A stretch of 64,000 nt of DNA from Lachnospiraceae bacterium. Its GTDB lineage: Bacteria > Bacillota > Clostridia > Lachnospirales > Lachnospiraceae. Position 1 is the stretch's first letter. Each line of letters begins with the position of its first letter. The stretch covers positions 439,092 to 503,091 of the forward strand of contig CAJTDB010000001.1 in NCBI GenBank assembly GCA_910574965.1, in the 5' to 3' direction. The notes beneath the pieces are model-generated. The model was not told the DNA's origin, searched no databases, and saw nothing but the letters and a program-made list of their open reading frames with translations. This document shows, one piece after another, positions 44,071 to 53,026 of the stretch. A program made the translations under genes and the position numbers.

Positions 44071-45360
44071 TTTTCCCTGCTTTTTCTGCATGGACAAAAG
44101 CCTGTCCAAATAGACAGATTTAAACTGCCTGCTTGCCAGTGCCTGCTTCAGCGGCGGCAGCTTTAAAATCGTCCCGAAGACAGCAGCCATAGCCCGATGA
44201 TTGGCAAATGCCTGGTTGTCAAAAATCAGATTCTGCAAAGTTCCCTTCTCAATGGCCTGCAGAACGAAGCGGTGCGTGCTGTTGACAGGCGTAATTACCT
44301 GCACCGGACGATGCTTCAGCACAATCGCTTTCGTAGGACAATTCCTGGCGCAGACACCGCAGCCAAGACAGATTTCCGGATCGATCTTCGGACGTTTCTT
44401 CTTCCCGCCCTCTTCTGCCGCTTCCATAGAGATGGCAAAAATCGGGCAGATTTTCGCGCATTTTCCGCAGCCGATACAGGTGTCCGCACATACCTCCGGC
44501 ATATAGTTTGTCGTGGCCACCGGCTGCATGGGGCTGAATTTCCTTGCAGCCTGCAAAGCCTCACAGCAGCAGCCGCAGCAGTTGCAGATAAATGCCGGAT
44601 GTTCCCGCACATTTTCCCCGATCTGCACCAGATTGCTTTCATAGGAAAGCTCCAAAACTTCCTTGGCCTCCTCTTTGGAAATCAGTCTCGCATACGCTCC
44701 GTGCTCTGCCAGGGAACGGGCCACATTGTCAAAAGTCAGACAAACTTCCCAGGGCGCATTGATCTCGCAGGGATGCCCGGCATGATACATCTTATGGCGG
44801 CAGTAGCAGGTACCAAGACCGATGTATTTCGCTTCCTCCACAATATGTGTGGCACGCTCATAATCCAGAATATGATTGGTCCGATCATTCGTAAGCACCG
44901 GTTCCTGCACAAACACTCTTCCCAGACGTGTTTCTGTGGCAAAGAACAGATCTTTGACAAAGTCTTCCTCCACATTCATGTACTGATAGTAAAGCTCACT
45001 TAAATATTTCTGATCGATGTCCCCTCTCGTCCGCATAAGCGCAAATTCAATAAAACCCGCCATAGGCGGCGGCATGACAAACTGACGTTCTCCGTGATAT
45101 TCCGAGTCCACCAAAAGTGCTTTTTCACAAAGGCGGTCCAGAAGCTTCTCCGCCTTTGCCTCTGTCGTCCCCCAGACCCTTGCCGCCCGTTTCAGTGTAA
45201 AAGGACGGACCGGAAGCAGTGCCACCCACTTGGCTTCCTTTTCCGTATACAGCACCTGAAGGATCTTATACAGCGTATCCGAAGGCGGTGCCCCTTGGGT
45301 AAACCAGTTGATGCGTTCCTCCAGATTCTTATAAGCATCCCTCGTTGTCAGATGTCCCAT
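44068..45360 (-). CDS. 4Fe-4S binding protein with winged-helix-like N domain
   Basis: 430 residues. N-terminal part contains a helix-turn-helix-like stretch (PFTLKRAARVWGTTEAKAEKL, DRLCEKALLV). Middle cysteines: GTCYCRHKMYHAGHPC and FICNCCGCCCEALQAAR, unusually dense. C-terminal two ferredoxin motifs CIGCGKCAKICP and CLGCGVCARNCP. Such proteins occur in anaerobes as electron carriers or as parts of oxidoreductases. Third gene of the operon ykvI-like, MFS, iron-sulfur protein, facing away from gntR; it may connect to the ferredoxin oxidoreductase across the regulator. An 88-base gap to the MFS gene has no clear terminator. Confidence 0.8.
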   Translation of the reverse strand: MGHLTTRDAYKNLEERINWFTQGAPPSDTLYKILQVLYTEKEAKWVALLPVRPFTLKRAARVWGTTEAKAEKLLDRLCEKALLVDSEYHGERQFVMPPPMAGFIEFALMRTRGDIDQKYLSELYYQYMNVEEDFVKDLFFATETRLGRVFVQEPVLTNDRTNHILDYERATHIVEEAKYIGLGTCYCRHKMYHAGHPCEINAPWEVCLTFDNVARSLAEHGAYARLISKEEAKEVLELSYESNLVQIGENVREHPAFICNCCGCCCEALQAARKFSPMQPVATTNYMPEVCADTCIGCGKCAKICPIFAISMEAAEEGGKKKRPKIDPEICLGCGVCARNCPTKAIVLKHRPVQVITPVNSTHRFVLQAIEKGTLQNLIFDNQAFANHRAMAAVFGTILKLPPLKQALASRQFKSVYLDRLLSMQKKQGK

Positions 45361-45448
45361 GATCGTTTCCTTCTTTCTGTCTTTTTGTGATAGTAGTCAT
45401 CATACCACAGATGGAAGATTTTTTCCACCGGTCCGGCATTTTCTTCCT

Positions 45449-46753
45449 TCAGACAGTATCTGTATTTTTATAAATATTATGACAGTTTGTCTCTTTCAGC
45501 AGAAGGGACGCTGTCAGCGCCGCCCCCGCCATAAGAACCGCAAAGGTAAAGGCATATCCGTACAGAGCTGCCCCATCGATACCGGCAGACGACAGACGGT
45601 CTATCAGTTTGCCGCAAAACACCGGAAACAAAGCCCCCGCCCCCATGCCGATCATATTGCAGGTACCGATGGCCGTACCAATATGCTCCGGATCACAATA
45701 CTCACGGATCAGGCTGAATAAAAGCGGAAAAGTCGAGCTTGTGGCTCCCATAGACAGCATCAGAAGAAGCAGAATGGGACGACTCTGCAAAAGGAAGCTG
45801 CCATAGCTGACCAAAAGCCACACTCCAAGCGTGACGGCACTTATCACTGCCAGAAACGGTTTGCGAAAACCGGTCCGGTCAGAGAGCACCGGTACAAGCA
45901 GGTAAAAGAGTATGACGCCTGCCATCATCCAGCTAGTAAATCCGGACGCCTCCAGACTGGTATATCCAAACACATCACTGAGCCAGGAAATGCTCCATGT
46001 ACCGCTGAACATCTGATAGATTCCCATCTGAGCAAACATAACTGCCATCACAAGCAGCAGCTTGGAATTCCGAAAGATTCCTTTTAAAATCACTGGCAGC
46101 GGTTCTCCCGCACCCTGGTCCTCTGCCTTTTTCCCGCTTATTCCCGCCGACGATCCGTCTGGACTGTCCCGAAGAAATACAGCGCAAAGCAAAGCAAATA
46201 AAAACGTTACTGCTCCTACAGAATAAAAAGACGCTCTCCATCCCAGATATCCAATCAGAAGCACCAGAGGAGTCTGCGCGCACAATCCGCCCAGATTGCC
46301 GATCGTACCCGCCAGCGCCCCCGCTGTAGCCACTTTATTTTCCGGAAACCATACAGCCGCCGCTTTCTGTGTACAGACTACCGGAGCCGAGATGCCAAAG
46401 CCGACCAGCAGCCGGCCCAGACAGGCAGCCGCAAAGGAACCGGCCGATGCCAGAAGCAGCGTCCCCAAAGCTGTCACCAGGCATCCCAGAGATACCGTTT
46501 TTCGTACGCCCCACCGGTCTGCCAGCAGGCCCACCGGAATCTGCATCAGCATATATGGATAAAAGCAAACCGAGCTAAAAGCGGCAAAGGAAGTGGCGGA
46601 CAACGCAAACTCTTCCACCAGATCTGCCCGGAGCACGCCGGCCGACATTCGGTGAAAAAATGTGAAAAAACTTGCAAACCCTGCCAGCAGCAGTACCACC
46701 CAGCAATAGAAAGGCGGTACTGCCCGGCCGGATCTTTCCTTATTCAGATCCAT
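45449..46753 (-). CDS. MFS transporter
   Basis: 434 residues, twelve hydrophobic segments. The MFS loop 2-3 motif is present as GLLADRWGVRKTVSLG (GXXXDRXGXRK). Related in layout to organic-anion:proton symporters (ACS/NNP type), but the substrate cannot be read. Context with a GntR/FCD regulator and a 2-hydroxyacid dehydrogenase suggests uptake of a carboxylic acid. Ten bases after the YkvI-like gene. Confidence 0.88.
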   Translation of the reverse strand: MDLNKERSGRAVPPFYCWVVLLLAGFASFFTFFHRMSAGVLRADLVEEFALSATSFAAFSSVCFYPYMLMQIPVGLLADRWGVRKTVSLGCLVTALGTLLLASAGSFAAACLGRLLVGFGISAPVVCTQKAAAVWFPENKVATAGALAGTIGNLGGLCAQTPLVLLIGYLGWRASFYSVGAVTFLFALLCAVFLRDSPDGSSAGISGKKAEDQGAGEPLPVILKGIFRNSKLLLVMAVMFAQMGIYQMFSGTWSISWLSDVFGYTSLEASGFTSWMMAGVILFYLLVPVLSDRTGFRKPFLAVISAVTLGVWLLVSYGSFLLQSRPILLLLMLSMGATSSTFPLLFSLIREYCDPEHIGTAIGTCNMIGMGAGALFPVFCGKLIDRLSSAGIDGAALYGYAFTFAVLMAGAALTASLLLKETNCHNIYKNTDTV

Positions 46754-46762
46754 AGAGCACCA

Positions 46763-47857
46763 TCATTCCTTTTGAAAGCGCCGATAACCGATCAGAACAG
46801 TAGGCAGGATCACCAGCGGAATACAGATATACCCGATAAACGAATAGCCTTTATTCAGAATCGCCAGCAAGCCAAACTGCGCTACCAGAAAACCGACAAT
46901 CATAACGACTGCATTACAGACTGCCCGGCAGACCACTATGGACTGAAAACGGCCCGTAATCAGCTTTTCCAGCCGTGCGGTCAGTGCACTAGAACAGGTA
47001 ATCGCCGTTGTGACCAGGGCTAAAAACAGTGCCGCAGAATATGCAAGTTTCAAACCAGGAATATTTAATTTGGAAATAATATTGAACGTGGGCAGATTAT
47101 CACCGATGCAGTCGGGATAATGACTCAGCAGCATAATGCTTGTCATAAGCATCATGGCACCATTTAGAAGAAATCCCCAGACTCCCGCCCAGATGGTAGA
47201 CCGGCGGTCCGTCAGAGATTCCGTCAGACTGTGAGTCGTTGCGATACAGGCACACTGGAAAGACGCATACAGAATGGCGCTCCAAAGCGCCCCTCCAAAA
47301 CCTGCACATTCCCAGGTGGTAACGATACGAACCAGATTATCCGCCCCTGCAGAGATACCGGCCACAGAGGTCACCACCAGACATCCGATTAAAACAACAC
47401 TTAGCAACGTACCGATCTTTAACAGAAAACCTGTGCCGAACATTGTCAGCAGCACAATAATTACTGTGAAAATTGCTACTGCTAGGATATATGGTACATT
47501 AATCCATCCCTGAATCAGATTGCCTGCCGATGCATAGACGATGCCAAGAGCCATAATTACATCCACCACAAACATAATCTCAAAAACCGTACACCATAAC
47601 TTCTCCTGAGGCCGATACAGTACATCCCCGAAAGATTTATAGTCATACACTCTATTAGAACGACAGATTTCCCATTGAATCGTGCCGACCACGCACATAA
47701 TTGCAAGTGCAAGCAGCGGCATAAAAATTGCCCACGCGCCAAATTTTACATAATAATTCGCAGCCAGCGTTCCTGTGGCAAAGCCGCCGCCGCAGTGACT
47801 TCCAAACCAGACCGCTGCCACGCCAAATCCTGCTTTTGCAGAAGTAGATTTTTGCAT
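46763..47857 (-). CDS. YkvI-like membrane protein (LeuT-fold type)
   Basis: 364 residues, about ten TM helices. FGSHCGGGFATGTLAANYY near residue 18 has the unwound-helix glycine pattern of amino-acid/cation symporters, consistent with the YkvI family. First gene of the operon on the minus strand; a TTGTATAC operator lies about 175 bases upstream. Possibly an amino-acid or organic-acid importer; unassigned. Confidence 0.75.
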   Translation of the reverse strand: MQKSTSAKAGFGVAAVWFGSHCGGGFATGTLAANYYVKFGAWAIFMPLLALAIMCVVGTIQWEICRSNRVYDYKSFGDVLYRPQEKLWCTVFEIMFVVDVIMALGIVYASAGNLIQGWINVPYILAVAIFTVIIVLLTMFGTGFLLKIGTLLSVVLIGCLVVTSVAGISAGADNLVRIVTTWECAGFGGALWSAILYASFQCACIATTHSLTESLTDRRSTIWAGVWGFLLNGAMMLMTSIMLLSHYPDCIGDNLPTFNIISKLNIPGLKLAYSAALFLALVTTAITCSSALTARLEKLITGRFQSIVVCRAVCNAVVMIVGFLVAQFGLLAILNKGYSFIGYICIPLVILPTVLIGYRRFQKE

Positions 47858-48031
47858 ATTTCACCCTCCAATCAGACCTTTGCACAGTTTCGGACCGTTC
47901 CTTTTGCCGGAAGAAATCTGGCAGATTGGGAGCCGGAACCGATCTATGCCCTTCCCGCCGAAACAGGAAATACAACAGACGAGTACAAAGAAAGAGAAGA
48001 AGACACCTACAGATGCGTTCTATTTCTGTAT

Positions 48032-48132
48032 ATTGTATACAATGCACTGATAAAGCACGCAGATAATTGAATAAAAACCGAGAAAATCTTTAAAAAATCA
48101 CTGCCTTTTGCCGTTATTGTATACGGTATACT
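48032..48132. promoter_or_regulatory. Two GntR-type operators between ykvI-like gene and gntR
   Basis: ATTGTATACAAT (48032-48043), a perfect 12-base palindrome, and ATTGTATACGGTATACT (48116-48132). The second contains TATACT, a possible -10 for gntR. The 435-base gap 47858-48292 otherwise shows no gene; the ORF across 48136-48342 is judged spurious. Confidence 0.75.
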
Positions 48133-48292
48133 AAAATGTGTCAACAATTATCTGTCAAAACTTTATGTTTTTGTGAACAATATCCAAAAATCATGTCTTT
48201 TTTTCAGGAAATATGCAGTACGGAAGAACCCTTGACAAAGATCCTCTGTCGTTTTATGATGAATTACAGAGAAGAAAGGGACACAACTACAT

Positions 48293-48961
48293 ATGCGGAA
48301 TATCAAAAACGACGCAACTTTTTTAAGTGCAAAGGCGTATGAGGAGTTGAAACGCAGCATTGTACACGGAGAACTGAAAGCAGGCGTCCGCCTGACTGAG
48401 ACCAGCCTGACCGAGATGCTTGGCGTCAGCAGGACTCCGATTCGTGAAGCACTCCGACGTCTCTGCTATGAAGGCTATCTGATCCGCTCCAACGGCTATG
48501 AAGTGAAGAGCATTACCAGAAAAGACGTGCGGGATATTCTTGAGGTCCGCCGGGCTTTGGAATGCGAATCTGCACGGATCGCTGCAAAACGCATTACTGA
48601 GACTCAGAAAGCGCAGCTTTCGGCAAACTTTGCACGTGCCAACGACCTTTGGAACATTCCTGATGAGTCGGAGCGTCTTGACCGCTTTAGCCTGCTGGAC
48701 CGTGAATTCCATACGGAGATTTTCGAGATCACCGGCAATTCACATTTTCTGGAGCTTTCCAGTTCCCTGCAGGACCGCCTTTACCGGCTGCGCCTTGCCG
48801 CCATCACCAACGAAAGTGAGATGAAAGACTGTCTGTTCCAGCATAAGAACATTCTTGATTCCATCCTGAATGGGGAGGCAGAGCACGCCGAGTTTTACAG
48901 CCGGATTCACCTGGAAAGCATTGAACACCTGTTCACAAAGATTCTGGACGATCCCGTGTAA
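48293..48961 (+). CDS. GntR-family regulator, FCD type
   Basis: 222 residues. Winged helix: AYEELKRSIVHGELKAGVRL, TEMLGVSRTPIREALRRLCYEGYL; then an all-helical FCD ligand domain with DILEVRRALECESARIAA, the DREFHTEIFEITGN segment with metal-binding aspartate/histidine, and a late histidine. FCD regulators commonly bind carboxylic acids, often with a bound metal. AAAGGGACAC lies somewhat far (13 bases) before the ATG. Its operators occur on both sides, so it probably controls both flanking operons and itself. Confidence 0.9.
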   Translation: MRNIKNDATFLSAKAYEELKRSIVHGELKAGVRLTETSLTEMLGVSRTPIREALRRLCYEGYLIRSNGYEVKSITRKDVRDILEVRRALECESARIAAKRITETQKAQLSANFARANDLWNIPDESERLDRFSLLDREFHTEIFEITGNSHFLELSSSLQDRLYRLRLAAITNESEMKDCLFQHKNILDSILNGEAEHAEFYSRIHLESIEHLFTKILDDPV

Positions 48962-48992
48962 TGTTCCAGTTTCGGACTTATTGCAGAAAACG

Positions 48993-49030
48993 TAAACAAA
49001 AAAGCCCTGTAAAAATCAGGGTTTTGTTTA
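48993..49030 (+). terminator. Terminator after gntR
   Basis: AAACAAAAAAGCCCTG / CAGGGTTTTGTTT with loop TAAAAAT; T-rich right arm. Confidence 0.85.
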
Positions 49031-49038
49031 CCGGTTCT

Positions 49039-49155
49039 ATTGTATACAGTATCCAGTATTTGCTGTAGAGATTTACAAGACAGAACGCTGCAGTTTTTTT
49101 CCAGAACACCTTGAAAGGTGGTTATTTTTGTCGTTTATATTGTATACAGTATACT
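49039..49155 (+). promoter_or_regulatory. Promoter and two operators of the fermentation operon
   Basis: Operators ATTGTATACAGTATCC (49039-49054) and ATTGTATACAGTATAC (49139-49154). The second overlaps a promoter: TTGTCG (49128-49133), 16-base spacer, TATACT (49150-49155). Binding there would block polymerase, so repression is the likely mode. The sites are 100 bases apart, about 9.5 helical turns. Confidence 0.75.
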
Positions 49156-49232
49156 TTTAAATACTTCGTCACTATCCGGCCGCATATTCAGCAGCATTTT
49201 CGGATGTGACAGAATCGAAAGGAGGATTTTTC

Positions 49233-50339
49233 TTGTCTAAAAAATTATTTATGAAAGGAAATGAGGCCATCGGAGAAGCCGCTATCCGTTCCGGAGTTAT
49301 GGCTTACTACGGCTATCCGATTACCCCGCAAAATGAGCTGACTGCCTATATGGCCAGACATATGCGCGAGAAGGGCCGTGTGTTCATCCAGACGGAAAGT
49401 GAGATCACTGCTATTAATGCCGTATTCGGCAGCTCCTGCGCAGGGGTACGCGCGATGACCTCGTCCGCTTCCACCGCTATGAGTCTGAAGCAGGAAGGGA
49501 TTTCCCATCTGGCTTATCTGGAGATCCCCGCAGTCATCGTGGACATGATGCGCGGCGGCCCAGGTCTTGGAAATATTCTGGCCACTCAGAACGACTACAA
49601 TCAGGCAGTCAAAGGCGGCGGCACCGGCGACTACCATACAATCGTGCTGGCTCCTAGCTCCGTGCAGGAGGCCGCGGATCTGACCCGGCTGGCTTTTGAG
49701 CTTTCTGACAAATACCGCAATCCTGCCATGATCCTGGCAGACGGAACGATTGGACAGATGGTAGAATCCGTAGAATTTCCGGAACCCATCGATCCTTCCG
49801 ACATCCCCGAACGGGACTATGCGCTGACCGGCTGCAAAGGACGTCCGCCCCGGAAAGCAGAGCCGAAAAATTCTGCCGAGGAGCTGGAAAACCACAATCT
49901 CCGTCTGCAGGAAAAATATCAGACATGCATGGACACCGAAAAACGTTCCGAATCCATCCTGACGGATGATGCAGAGATTGTTGTTGTTTCCTTTGGTTTT
50001 GTCTCCCGCCTTGCTCACGAGATGGTTGCAGAGCTTCGGGCAGAAGGAATCAAAGCCGGACTGTTCCGTCCCATCACGCTGTGGCCCTTTGATGATGATG
50101 CTTTGAAAAAAGCCGTCGAAAACGCAAAGGCCGTAGTCGTCTTAGAGCACAATGCCGGCATGATGTGCAGCGATATCCGTATGTATCTCGAAGGGCAAAA
50201 ACCCATCTATTTCCACGGACGCATGGGCGGCAGCATTATCAACACCGACAGCGTCAAGGCAAAAATCAGAAATGTAGTTAATAATAAGGAAGATTGGAGG
50301 GAACTTCATGGAAAAGAAGGCATTTGGAAGACCTGCTAG
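49233..50339 (+). CDS. 2-oxoacid:ferredoxin oxidoreductase, alpha subunit
   Basis: 368 residues, VorB/KorA type. YYGYPITPQNELTAYMA and TESEITAINAVFGSS form the pyrimidine-binding part with its conserved glutamate; SASTAMSLKQEGISHLAYLE and GGPGLGNI are family blocks. The complex oxidatively decarboxylates a 2-oxoacid to acyl-CoA, reducing ferredoxin. Start TTG 49233, seven bases after GGAGG; an upstream ATG (49206) lacks a ribosome site. First gene of an eight-gene operon; 32-base overlap with the beta subunit. Confidence 0.9.
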   Translation: MSKKLFMKGNEAIGEAAIRSGVMAYYGYPITPQNELTAYMARHMREKGRVFIQTESEITAINAVFGSSCAGVRAMTSSASTAMSLKQEGISHLAYLEIPAVIVDMMRGGPGLGNILATQNDYNQAVKGGGTGDYHTIVLAPSSVQEAADLTRLAFELSDKYRNPAMILADGTIGQMVESVEFPEPIDPSDIPERDYALTGCKGRPPRKAEPKNSAEELENHNLRLQEKYQTCMDTEKRSESILTDDAEIVVVSFGFVSRLAHEMVAELRAEGIKAGLFRPITLWPFDDDALKKAVENAKAVVVLEHNAGMMCSDIRMYLEGQKPIYFHGRMGGSIINTDSVKAKIRNVVNNKEDWRELHGKEGIWKTC

Positions 50340-51063
50340 TCTTAATGATAAAATATTCACATACTGTCCGGGCTGCGGCCACGGAGTTGTCAACCGGCTG
50401 CTGGCAGAATCCATAGATGAGATGGGCATTGCCGAAAATACCATTGGTGTTGCTTATGTGGGCTGCGGCGGAATGCTCTATGATTTTTTCAATATCGATT
50501 TTGCGTTCCCCCTTCACGGGCGTTCTCCCGCTGCTGCTACCGGCATCAAGCGGGTCCGTCCGGACAAGATCGTCATCGGCTACCAGGGCGATGGAGATCT
50601 GGCTGCCATCGGCACGGCTGAGATCATCCACGCAGCCACCCGCGGAGAAAAACTGACGGTTATTTTCGTCAACAACGGTATTTATGGTATGACCGGCGGT
50701 CAGATGGCACCCACGACTCTGATTGGCCAGGACGCGGCTACCTGTCCGGGCGGACGGGATCCGGAATACCACGGAAAGCCCATCCGCATGTGTGAAATGC
50801 TCGCTCAGCTAGACGGTGTATGTTACGCCGAGCGCGTCACCATCGATACACCGGCCCATATCCGCGCGGCCAAAAAGGCCATTCAAAAAGGAATCCGCAA
50901 TCAGATGGCCCAAAAAGGCTTTTCCATCATCGAAGTCGTCAGTCCCTGTCCGGTGCAGTGGAAGCTGTCTCCGGTGGACGCATATAAACGGATTGAACGT
51001 GAAGTGCTGCCGTTCTACGGCCTGAAAATATTCAAAGATACTACGGAGGAGGAAGAAAGATGA
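50308..51063 (+). CDS. 2-oxoacid:ferredoxin oxidoreductase, beta subunit
   Basis: 251 residues, thiamine-diphosphate subunit. CPGCGHGVVNRLLAE binds the proximal cluster/cofactor region; GDGDLAAIG with NNGIYGMTGGQ is the TPP-Mg motif. Similar in size to VorA/KorB. GGAGGG lies six bases before the ATG. Four-base overlap with the dehydrogenase gene. Substrate class (branched-chain, aromatic or 2-oxoglutarate) is not decided by these motifs. Confidence 0.92.
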   Translation: MEKKAFGRPASLNDKIFTYCPGCGHGVVNRLLAESIDEMGIAENTIGVAYVGCGGMLYDFFNIDFAFPLHGRSPAAATGIKRVRPDKIVIGYQGDGDLAAIGTAEIIHAATRGEKLTVIFVNNGIYGMTGGQMAPTTLIGQDAATCPGGRDPEYHGKPIRMCEMLAQLDGVCYAERVTIDTPAHIRAAKKAIQKGIRNQMAQKGFSIIEVVSPCPVQWKLSPVDAYKRIEREVLPFYGLKIFKDTTEEEER

Positions 51064-52073
51064 AAGATCTGAAAATCGTTTTTGCAGACAGCATCCTGCC
51101 GATTTCCGATCACGAACGCAGGATCATCCATGATTTTGGCTGCGAAGTCACACAGTATCACGCCATTACGCCAAAAGAGATTCTCGAAGTCGCTCATGAT
51201 GCGGATGCCATCCTGACCGTAGGGGGAAAATTCACCAGGGAAACCATTGAAGGACTGGAAAAATGCAAAGTCATCGCACGTTACGGCGTCGGTTATGACA
51301 ATGTGGATATAAAAGCCGCAACGGAAAAAGGCATCGTTGTCACTTACGTTCCCGTCTACTGCCAGGAAGAAGTCGCAACCTTGGCTCTGACACTGATGCT
51401 GGCCTGCAGCCGCCGAATCATGATTGCAGACCGGTGTGTAAAAGCCGGCAGATGGGCCAAATCTGTCGCCTCCGTATCCGGTGCCGCAAGCCCCAGAGGC
51501 AAAGTATTCGGTCTGGTGGGCTTTGGTTCCATTGCCCGTCAGGTAGTGCCCCTTATAAAACCTCTGGGCGTTCGTGTAATCGCCTATGATCCGTATATCA
51601 ATCTGGATTTTTGCAGAGAACTCGGCGTCGAGTCCGTAGAACTGGACGAGCTTTTAGAAATATCCGACTACGTTTCCCTCCATGTACCGCTTATGGACAG
51701 CACCCGGCATATGATCGCCGCACCGCAGCTTCACAGGATGAAAAAGACTGCTATCCTCATCAATACCGGCCGCGGCGGTCTTGTCGATCAGGACGCCCTT
51801 TGCGAAGCTTTAAAAGACGGAACCATTGCCGCTGCCGGACTGGATGTGCTGGAATATGAGCCGCCCAGAGAATACGAAGAAATCTTTACCCTGGACAACT
51901 GTATTACTACCGGCCATATTGCCGCCGCCACGGAAGAAGCCATCGTCCGGCTGCGCTGTGCTGCTGCCACCAGTCTGGTACAGGTTCTCTCCGGAATCAA
52001 GCCGTCCCTTCCCAGCGGAATTGCCAATCCGGATGTGCTTCAAAAGGTCCCTCTGAAAGACACAGGAGAATGA
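51060..52073 (+). CDS. D-isomer-specific 2-hydroxyacid dehydrogenase
   Basis: 337 residues. NAD-binding GLVGFGSIARQV (GXGXXA/G pattern), an aspartate for NAD preference in IAYDPYI, and the catalytic Arg in NTGRGGLVDQ, Glu in LDVLEYEPP, His in TTGHIAAAT. It resembles the C-terminal-binding-protein/phosphoglycerate-dehydrogenase group. It could oxidise a 2-hydroxyacid to the 2-oxoacid used by the adjacent oxidoreductase, or run in reverse to dispose of electrons. Confidence 0.88.
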   Translation: MKDLKIVFADSILPISDHERRIIHDFGCEVTQYHAITPKEILEVAHDADAILTVGGKFTRETIEGLEKCKVIARYGVGYDNVDIKAATEKGIVVTYVPVYCQEEVATLALTLMLACSRRIMIADRCVKAGRWAKSVASVSGAASPRGKVFGLVGFGSIARQVVPLIKPLGVRVIAYDPYINLDFCRELGVESVELDELLEISDYVSLHVPLMDSTRHMIAAPQLHRMKKTAILINTGRGGLVDQDALCEALKDGTIAAAGLDVLEYEPPREYEEIFTLDNCITTGHIAAATEEAIVRLRCAAATSLVQVLSGIKPSLPSGIANPDVLQKVPLKDTGE

Positions 52074-52075
52074 AA

Positions 52076-53026
52076 ATGAAAAAGATTACGAATTTCCAGG
52101 AAATGGAAAGCCTCGCCCTAAAAGGTACCCGCCAGACCGTTGCTTTAGCCGCTGCCGGAAGCGAGGAAGCACTGCTGGCTGTGGAATCCGCCAGGCAAAA
52201 AGGAATCATCGACGCGCATCTGGTAGGAGACACAGCAGTCATCGCCAGAATTTGTGAAAAGAATAACATACCACTGTCCCATTATACGGTCACAGACATC
52301 AAAGACCCGGCAGAAGCCGCTGCTATGGCAGTACAGCTTATCCGGGAGGAAAAAGCACAGCTTCTTATGAAAGGGCTTGTGGAAACGAGCGATTTTATGC
52401 GTGCCGTCCTGAACCGGGAAACCGGAATCCGCGGTACAGACCGCATGTGTGCGCTGGCACTTCTGGAGTGCACCGCCGCTGACCGTCTTCTGCTTCTTGG
52501 AGATGTGGGAATCAATATCGCCCCGGAGTTAGAAGAGAAAGCAAGTATCCTTTTAAGCTGCTTTCGGGCTGCAAAAGCTCTTGGCTTCCATCAGCCCAAA
52601 GCCGCTGTACTCTGCGCCAATGAACATGTAAAAGAGTCCATGCCCTGTACCGTCGATGCACAGAAACTGGCCCGGATGGCAGCGGACAATACCCTTGACT
52701 GTCAGGGCGGCATCGTAGATGGTCCTGTCTCTATGGATATTGCCGTCAATGCCTACGCCGCGCAGATCAAAGGCTATGCGGGATGCGTTCGCGGGGATGC
52801 GGACATCCTGCTTGTGCCGGATCTGGAGGCAGGAAATATCTTGGTCAAAGGACTCATGTATTTATGCGGCAGTGTCCGTGTGGCCGGTGTGGCTATGGGA
52901 GCCAGAGTCCCTCTGATTCAGACTTCCCGCGGGGACGACCATGATACGAAATATTACTCCATCGTACTGGCCTGTCTGATCAGCCAGTATACTCAGTCGT
53001 CAAAGGAGAAGCTCCATGATTCATAA
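52076..53026 (+). CDS. ptb: Phosphate acyltransferase (phosphotransbutyrylase-like)
   Basis: 316 residues of the PTA/PTB family, converting acyl-CoA and phosphate to acyl phosphate. Blocks: VALAAAGSEEALLAVESA, LLMKGLVETSDFMRAVLNRE, GDVGINIAPELEEKASIL, and the C-terminal NILVKGLMYLCG with GARVPLIQTSRGD. I prefer ATG 52076 (six bases from AGGAG) to ATG 52070, which touches the ribosome site. Eleven-base overlap with the next gene. Chain-length preference is unknown, so ptb is a family label. Confidence 0.88.
   Translation: MKKITNFQEMESLALKGTRQTVALAAAGSEEALLAVESARQKGIIDAHLVGDTAVIARICEKNNIPLSHYTVTDIKDPAEAAAMAVQLIREEKAQLLMKGLVETSDFMRAVLNRETGIRGTDRMCALALLECTAADRLLLLGDVGINIAPELEEKASILLSCFRAAKALGFHQPKAAVLCANEHVKESMPCTVDAQKLARMAADNTLDCQGGIVDGPVSMDIAVNAYAAQIKGYAGCVRGDADILLVPDLEAGNILVKGLMYLCGSVRVAGVAMGARVPLIQTSRGDDHDTKYYSIVLACLISQYTQSSKEKLHDS

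Noticed and set aside
48136-48342. 68-codon ORF overlapping the start of gntR
   Set aside because: Its ATG lies three bases after the likely -10 element, so it would not be on the transcript, and it overlaps gntR in another frame.
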